A DNA stretch of 64,000 bases, taken from assembly GCA_025331435.1 (NCBI GenBank), contig JAIWNI010000105.1:36126-100125 (forward strand), in the 5' to 3' direction. The stretch's first letter is position 1, and each line of letters opens with the position of its first letter. The translations under genes and the position numbers were made by a program. Shown in pieces: positions 57,852 to 64,000 of the stretch. Source of the DNA: Choanephora cucurbitarum. Its lineage: Eukaryota > Mucoromycota > Mucoromycetes > Mucorales > Choanephoraceae. The notes below the pieces were generated by a model, which was not told where the DNA came from, made no database searches, and saw only the letters and a program-made list of their open reading frames with translations.

Positions 57852-60800
57852 CTATCGAAATGAAGGGCGCGCTAACCGAGAATAAACAGATGATGAGCTG
57901 TTTGAGGTATGACGACGACCAACAATCCAGTCATGCTTAAGTGCTTCTTGAGGGGTCAAACGCTTTGAGGGATCCCATGAGAGACATTGCTCAACGAAAC
58001 TTATGAATACTTCATCATTACACTTGAGTGCCTGTCGAAGTGGCCGACTACCTGGTATACGTTTTTTACCTTTTGAATTAGGCACTATGCGTGGTTGGCC
58101 AAGGACATCTATACAAATTTGTCAGCTCATCTGCTTTTCCCATACAAAATAACATAGACATATATTTACCAAAGAATAAATGTCGTCTTGAGCACGCTCA
58201 ATAAGATACTTATCAGGAAGGCCCATGACTTCCATAATACCGCTTAGTTGCTCCTGCTCATTTTCACCGGGAAACAGAGGCATACCAGTATACAACTCTG
58301 CAGCAATACAACCAACACTCCACATATCAATTGATTTATGATAGAGAGACCAAGGATAACTTCAGGCGATCGATAAATCGACTTTGAATATAGGTATATA
58401 CTATTCATATAGTTTAGATAACAAGCATACTAATTCACTTTGATTTTACCTTTTCTGACTCTAGGCAGCTACTACCAAATCAATCACTTTAATTGCACTC
58501 TTGGCAGGATGTTTCAACATGATATTCTTTGAGAAGAAAATGGGAAGCAGTTGAGGATAGAAAGAAAAAAAACATGTCGTTACTATGCTCTTACCTCAGG
58601 CTTTAAGTCGCAATGAATAACATCATGGTTTGCCAACATGGACAATGATTGAAGGATTTGTATTGTCATTCTATTGGAAATAAAAGGGTAAGTTTGATTA
58701 CATTAGAAGCATAATATACTTACTTTTGAATCAGTTGAAGACTGAACCCTCTAAAATGATTTGATTTGATAAATTCATACAGATTCATACTGAGGCACTC
58801 AAATGCTATACAAAGATGATTTCTGAAATGAAAATAGTCTACCATACGAATGGTGTGGTGTTGATCTTCAGAATCCCATTCAATCAGTTTCTTGAGGATA
58901 TTGATCTCAGTTAGTCCTTGTGCATGAAAACGCTTTTTGTTGCGAATCAATTTGATAGCAACACGATTGCCTGTCTTGTGGTCATAACATTTAACCACTT
59001 GGCCAAACGATCCGCGTCCTAGCAGATCTAGCATTTCGTAACGATAAGCTAAATGATCTTGTATCACAATCTTGTAGTTGCCATGCTCATCAAAACCATA
59101 ATTCAGTTCACTTGTACATGTACCATGCTTTGTCTGTGCATGAGGACCCACAAAATAGATCTCATTGTAGTTGTGAATTTCAATCTGTCGTTCATAATCT
59201 GACAAGTATTGACTATAGTACTTCAATGAAGTCTGAACGCTTTTGGGTGAACGTGTAGCACCCCTTTCCTTGCTTGGCTCGACGGATAATGAAGCTGTCT
59301 TTGCATACAATGCCTCTATACTGTCATTATGTTGATTGGATGAGGAAGAACTGCTATAGTTGCTTTGAATACTGCTTTGATTGCTGTTGGTGGGATGGCT
59401 ATGTGTGGTGGGTATAGGATTCTTTTTCTTTTATCTTTAGGATTCACATGCAATGCAGGATCTGAAGTGCTTATTTTAGATGATTTGAAGAAACTGTCAG
59501 AAGCTGCCTGATCTGTCAAGGCAGAGAGTTTTAATCGGTTTTGCTGATTGATTGAGTGTGTTGTAGTTGATGTGCTCTGTCTGGGTGTTGGTTTTTTGGA
59601 TTGTATGTTGGTAGGAATAGTCAACTGAATAGGATTTAATGTCATAGGTGGTAAATTGAGTGTTAATGATGGTGGTGGTGTAGCCAAACTACCTGGCAAG
59701 GTCTTTTTTCGATAAAAAGAGTTTAAAAAGAGTTTGAATTTTTTTGTTAGATTCAACATGCTTACCTTTCCTCTTTTGCGACCTATTACTGCCTGTTTGT
59801 CTTCTGATTTTCGGCTGGATCCTTTTGAGTTGTCTTTAAGCTGAAGCAGCTTTGCTTTGTTTTCAGCAGCTACTAAAAGAGATGAATGTCTATCTCTCTG
59901 AATCTCGAGTGCACGAATATCTTTTTCAATCAATGCTAGATCATGACTAATATTCTTGGCATATTCAGCAGTAGACAACTTCCGGCTAAGGTTGACTTGA
60001 TTGGAAGGTTTCTTGAGGCTGCTTTTTCGAACAGGTGCGATGTTCTGCTTCAATGAACTTGAACGGGTATTCATCTGCTGAAGTTTGGGTACTGCTGGTA
60101 AGGGAGGTACTGCTGGTACGGAAGATGCAGCTAAACTACTTGTTCGTGGTGGAGGTGGTGGAGAATAGGTAAAAGATCGGTGCTTCTTTTGATTTGCATA
60201 ACCTTGATAATCAGCTAATCCATTTGTACTACTGATAGTGGACTGGGAGCGGAGGAGGAGAATCAGATGGTTTGCGTCGGCTGGCAGCTAAAGCACTAGA
60301 TGAAACTGATCGTCTCGGTTTAGGATGTGCATTCGTATAATTGGATGAGCCCAAACTCAGTTTACGTTTGATTTTGTGCATAAAAGGCATAATGAATCGC
60401 TTTTCAGGTACTTGAGGTGGTAACGGAGGAGGAGGAGAATGTGATTTTTTTAGCTGATCACGCATTGATTTGTGTTTCGAACAGCTATAGAGCTTTTTTT
60501 GACAGGAGAAGTTGAGCGGAATGTCCTACGATATGAATGCTTTGAAGAAGATGAACAAGATCCATCTAAATCAGAAGACCTGCTGGCTGTATAATCTTTA
60601 TGGTTAAACCAGTCTTGTTCGTTATCTGTAAGTAAATTGACAAAAGAAGGTATTCCTTTAGCTGAACTTGCAGCCCATTCTGGTTTTAATTTGTTTGGTG
60701 TTGCATAATATACGTGAGGAGACGAGTGATGACGGCCATGAGTAGTTGTTGATCGAGTGAGTGGAGGTAGCTCTTGGTTGTAAAAAGATTCTGATGACAT
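57852..60800 (-). CDS. DYRK-family protein kinase (frame broken at several homopolymers)
   Basis: CMGC kinase of the DYRK2/Pom1 type, a regulator of polarity and cell cycle. The N-terminal 350 residues are Ser/Pro-rich with proline tracts. Then come a DYRK-homology-like segment ([20 protein letters not shown]) and the kinase: [20 protein letters not shown], the ATP lysine in [78 protein letters not shown] and [28 protein letters not shown] instead of HRDLKPEN is typical of DYRK. Exons end at 58724, 58595 and 58450; start ATG is 60800. Frames break near 60494-60500, 60245, 59421-59434, 58477-58479 (in the DFG motif) and 58375-58377 (activation loop). Consensus error or recent pseudogene. Confidence 0.82.
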
Positions 60801-62139
60801 TCTCGACAGAGAGAGATTTGGAAAAGAGAAGAGAAAGAAAGTAACAACAGGCTCAAACACCGCCTTTTCTCTTCTGTTTATGAAAGATATAAGAGAAAGG
60901 TGAAAGAAAAAAAAAGAAAGGAAAGAGAGTGTCAGGTTTGGTAAAGAGTTCTAAAGTAGATAATTATCTAAACTTTTTAGATTTGTATCAAACATATGAC
61001 ACACAAAAGGCGACTGGCTTCGGGATTTCATTTCTGTGTGAGTTATTTCCTCTTTTGAGTAAATTTTCTATATATCTTCAAACAGTCATTCCTCCTTCAA
61101 AACATCAATTGAGAGGAGAAAATAGTCTTCAAGTGCTCTAAAGAAGAAGGGGAAGCAAATTAAATCCATTTTCTCGAAAGCTTTAGGCTAATGTAATTCA
61201 TGCTCGATTAAGAAAGGGGTTTGTATAGTAAAGAGGATCACTTTGGAGGCCTTCAAGATATTTGCTTGTAGTCCTTAGTTTTTTTTCTTAAACAGCAAGG
61301 AACTTGAACTGTCTATAACATTATCGGGGCAAATGTTTTTGCTTTCCTCTAGTTCTTTGTTCAATCTGACTAATCACATTCTCTATTAGAAACAAACTCA
61401 GTGATTGAAAGCTATTTTGGGTCAATAACTTACTGTGCCTTAATGTATCAGAAGTAAAGGAAGCTTTTCTATTTTCAGTATGTTTTAGCATTACAAAGAA
61501 TCATAGAATGAGGCACTTGTCAATAGTCGTCTTATTTTTTTTTAGATATGTACAAGGTAGATAGCCAGCGCACAGACCTTGTTTGCAACAGGCCACAAAG
61601 AGATTTACGCTTTTATAATATGGTACAAAACTTACTGAATCCAAAAAACGTTACACGCAATCAAAAGCCATGTATTTGATTCTGCATAATAGCTCCTTTG
61701 TTTTACTTTTCTCCTAACCGTTTTGAACACTTTTATGTCAACATGAGGTCTACTTGCTGCTTGAGTTTCGAACTGCTTCAATTATACATACATGCATACA
61801 TCTATATCATCTTTGATGACTACATTGATTTCTAATATGCTAAAGATACTAGCCATCTGTACTATAAGCCCAATTGGAATTTAAAGAACACGGGTTTTTA
61901 TCCTCGAAAAATGTATGCAGAAAATCAATAATGCATGGAATCAAATATGCTTAATCGTAATCGAGGCGCAATTCTTAACTCTATGGAGTTAGATATGCAA
62001 CAAGAACCGAACCATACATATGAGTGTTAGCCCCGAGAAAGGAAGCAAGGCTATTGGATAAAAAAATTAACTACCAAACTTTTCTGTTATGCAGAGCATT
62101 GATTTCTTCCTTTTTTTTTTAATTATTATTTTCTCTACT
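60801..62139. other. divergent intergenic region
   Basis: Upstream DNA of the DYRK gene (purine-rich on the + strand at 60820-60930) and of the small gene at 62140. The open frame at 60929-61141 (+) has no family support. No other structure was found. Confidence 0.5.
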
Positions 62140-62538
62140 ATGGCTGATAAAAGCATTATACATCAATTAGACTCCTTTTCAATATCCACTACAGAAGAGA
62201 AAATTACAAGGCAGCTTGAGGCAACACACCTAAATAAACCACCTTCTATCTTCCAAGTGCCTAATGAGCCACAACAACCGCAACTGCAACCAAAGCAAGA
62301 GTGGCAACCGTTATCACTTGAAAAAGAAACAGAGGATGAAGGTTGGGGTGATGGACCGCCCAGCTATACAAGTATCTCACAAGGTACTTACTTTGGCCTC
62401 AATTCTATTCTTCAGCCCACTCTCTACCAACCTTCTACACCCTCCACAACTTCTTCGCAAGCATTCAGTAAATTCAAGCATCAACCTGTCTCATTTGTTT
62501 CTGCCGCTGCTAATCACTCTAACCTTCATAACCATTAA
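62140..62538 (+). CDS. small hypothetical protein with GWGDGPPSY motif
   Basis: Single exon, 132 residues from ATG 62140. An in-frame ATG at 62089 would add a Phe/Ile-rich start encoded by a T-tract, which I read as leader sequence. The protein is hydrophilic: an acidic and Gln-rich first half, the short motif EDEGWGDGPPSYTS in the middle, and a Ser/Thr/Pro-rich tail ending in His and Asn. The PPSY piece resembles a PY motif (PPxY) that can bind WW domains of Nedd4/Rsp5 ligases; that link is inference. No family is recognised. It converges on SEC24 with 47 nt between the two stops. Confidence 0.6.
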   Translation: MADKSIIHQLDSFSISTTEEKITRQLEATHLNKPPSIFQVPNEPQQPQLQPKQEWQPLSLEKETEDEGWGDGPPSYTSISQGTYFGLNSILQPTLYQPSTPSTTSSQAFSKFKHQPVSFVSAAANHSNLHNH

Positions 62539-62585
62539 AGATTCTATTACTTTTTTTTTATTACTTTATTGTTATTATTTTGGAC

Positions 62586-64000
62586 TTAGTTACTGAACTT
62601 CTTCATTTCTTCTTGTATCTTTCGGTGCAAGACACACATATAATCTACATAAGTTTGTACTTCAGCATTACGATCTTCTGACATCCATGTAGAAAACAAA
62701 AATTCAACAGCATCTTTTTCTTGTCGAACAATACGAAGTGTCAAGTGTTTTGTGCGAGAAGCTTGTAGTTGACGCATAATACCATGTACTTCATGAGAGA
62801 GCTCTGTTGGTTGTGCAGGCAACATGACCATCAGTGGATCGACTTGATCTAAGCTCTTAACACCAAATCTGCTCAATAAAGTCAGAAGAGAGTGACTGGC
62901 CCAACCAAAGGTAGAGGTCGGATCCAGTGTCAAGCAAGTAACAACCATCGGAAGAGAGGCGTTCATATGATGCACGCATCATTGTGGGCAATCTGAACTC
63001 ACCCTTTAGATTGGCAGAAGTTTCCTTCTGGCTCAAAAGTGGGTGTAGAGGATACATACGTGGATAGAGCGTCCAAACCATTTCTTCTACACTCATTGTG
63101 TTGAACAAAGACATAGCTGCTGCTCTAGCATCAATGTTCATGTCTGTACCTACTAAAGAGAACCAACAATATCAGCTATCAAATACATCAGCACCTAAAA
63201 AAGTAAAGATTTACCTCCTCTTAGTACTTTGGATCGAATAGCGCCATGAACATAAACAGGTAACAGCTTAAAGGCTTCGGGTAAGATGAGTTGGCCAGGT
63301 GAAGTAGAAGCAGCACAATTGACTCGGTAGGCTGTCAAGACATCAACACAATGATCAGTCATTGATTTGTGCAGGTCTTTTCGGTTCTTGTGGTTTAGAT
63401 CAAAAATGGCTTGTCTCAACAAAATGCCTATAGTAGCATCAACATCACCATAACGGAACACATCTGCAATCTGATCAGTAGCAGTGAGTTGTAAATTATG
63501 CACCCGCACACGACGTTGTCCTTGTCGATTGGTGTAGAGTAGAGCACATTGGAAGGAAGCACCCCGATGCATATCTAGCTTGCCATCATGCTTCAAGACA
63601 GCAGCAATTGCCTTATCTTGGTCAATGCCTGCTAAATCGCATTCTGTATAGACGCTCATATGACAATTGCCATAATGGTCCATGATTTGAAGTCCATCAG
63701 AGCAACGGATGCGCATAATACCATCCACACCAGTTTCTCTATGTAAGTCATGATCCAACTGATAATAGATACTGTATTTATCTGCCAAGGTGAAATTGGG
63801 GTAGTATCTAAAATCTCCTCCTGAGAGATGAGAGACCACATTGACAGTAGCTACATCCATGTATTGTGATGGAAATGCCCAGGTATTGACGCACACACCA
63901 TTCTTTACACATTGCTTACCCAACTCCTTATAAGCATCACTTTGAGGAACCAGGAGTGTCTTCTCTTTGTCAGTACCATAGAGGGATTTATCATCGCGCG
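62586..64000 (-). CDS. SEC24: COPII coat protein Sec24, C-terminal part
   Basis: Cargo-binding subunit of the COPII vesicle coat at ER exit sites. The gene runs off the window on the right; the trunk and later domains are seen. Exon 1 is open from the edge to 63215 with KNGVCVNTWAFPSQYMDVAT, LSGGDFRYYPNF, GVDGIMRIRCSDGLQI, YTNRQGQRRVRVHNLQLTAT and LPEAFKLLPVYVHGAIRSKV. Exon 2 begins at 63149 with DARAAAMSLFNTMSVEEMVW and LYPRMYPLHPLL, then the gelsolin-like part YERLSSDGCYLLDTGSDLYL and a helical end. At the A-run 62865-62867 the frame shifts by one base, between SSDFIEQI and GVKSLDQVDPLM. Both sides are clear Sec24, so a consensus error is likely because Sec24 is essential. Confidence 0.9.

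Noticed and set aside
60929..61141. 70-codon frame upstream of the DYRK gene
   Set aside because: No family similarity and no support beyond an open frame.

Overview
The window reads as nuclear DNA of an early-diverging fungus, most likely Mucorales (Mucoromycota). This is inferred from short GT..AG introns of about 45-90 nt, AT-rich intergenic DNA full of homopolymers and CT/GT microsatellites, and the gene set: a velvet factor, a TEA/ATTS factor, a Kar9-like protein, a type II membrane GH5 glucanase and a DYRK kinase. No rRNA, tRNA, CRISPR array or bacterial-type operon was seen.

Layout. 0.5-2.4 kb: velvet-domain regulator (+, 9 exons). 2.4-7.4 kb: gene-poor. 7.4-7.8 kb: small RRM-like protein. 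9.4-11.8 kb: TEA/ATTS transcription factor. 11.8-15 kb: mostly empty, with a decayed coding-like stretch at 13.7-14.8 kb. 15-21.2 kb: compact gene cluster holding a PX/BAR sorting nexin (Snx41/Atg20 type), an ASXH-domain protein with AT-hook-like motifs, a UspA-domain protein, an RNF5/RNF185-type membrane RING ligase (-) and a SnoaL/NTF2-like protein. 21.2-22.8 kb: membrane-anchored GH5 exo-1,3-beta-glucanase (-). 23.5-27.3 kb: MSH5 (-). 28.3-32.1 kb: pyruvate carboxylase (-, 5 exons). 33.9-36.3 kb: Kar9/GAS2-type microtubule protein (-). 38.9-40.3 kb: eIF2B alpha (-). 40.3-57.1 kb: a mobile-element region. 57.9-60.8 kb: DYRK-family kinase (-, frame broken). 62.1-62.5 kb: small hypothetical protein. 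62.6-64 kb: C-terminal part of Sec24 (-, running off the window).

The most striking structure is a 13.7 kb near-palindrome at 43409-57143. Two arms of about 4.19 kb, nearly identical and in inverted orientation, flank a 5.35 kb spacer. The spacer carries a Helitron Rep/helicase with an internal deletion, a long perfect hairpin, and the rest of a DDE transposase whose first part lies inside the arms. The arms themselves carry a decayed protein with a PD-(D/E)XK-like motif, a 13-bp minisatellite and a fold-rich segment.

A second theme is data quality. Conserved reading frames in DYRK, Sec24 and GH5 are broken by single-base changes in homopolymers. The two arms also differ from each other largely by homopolymer length, so consensus error is a serious alternative to real pseudogenisation. 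The host genes are a mixed set (development, autophagy/endosome, ubiquitin, wall, meiosis, anaplerosis, cytoskeleton, translation, COPII) and are not a pathway cluster.
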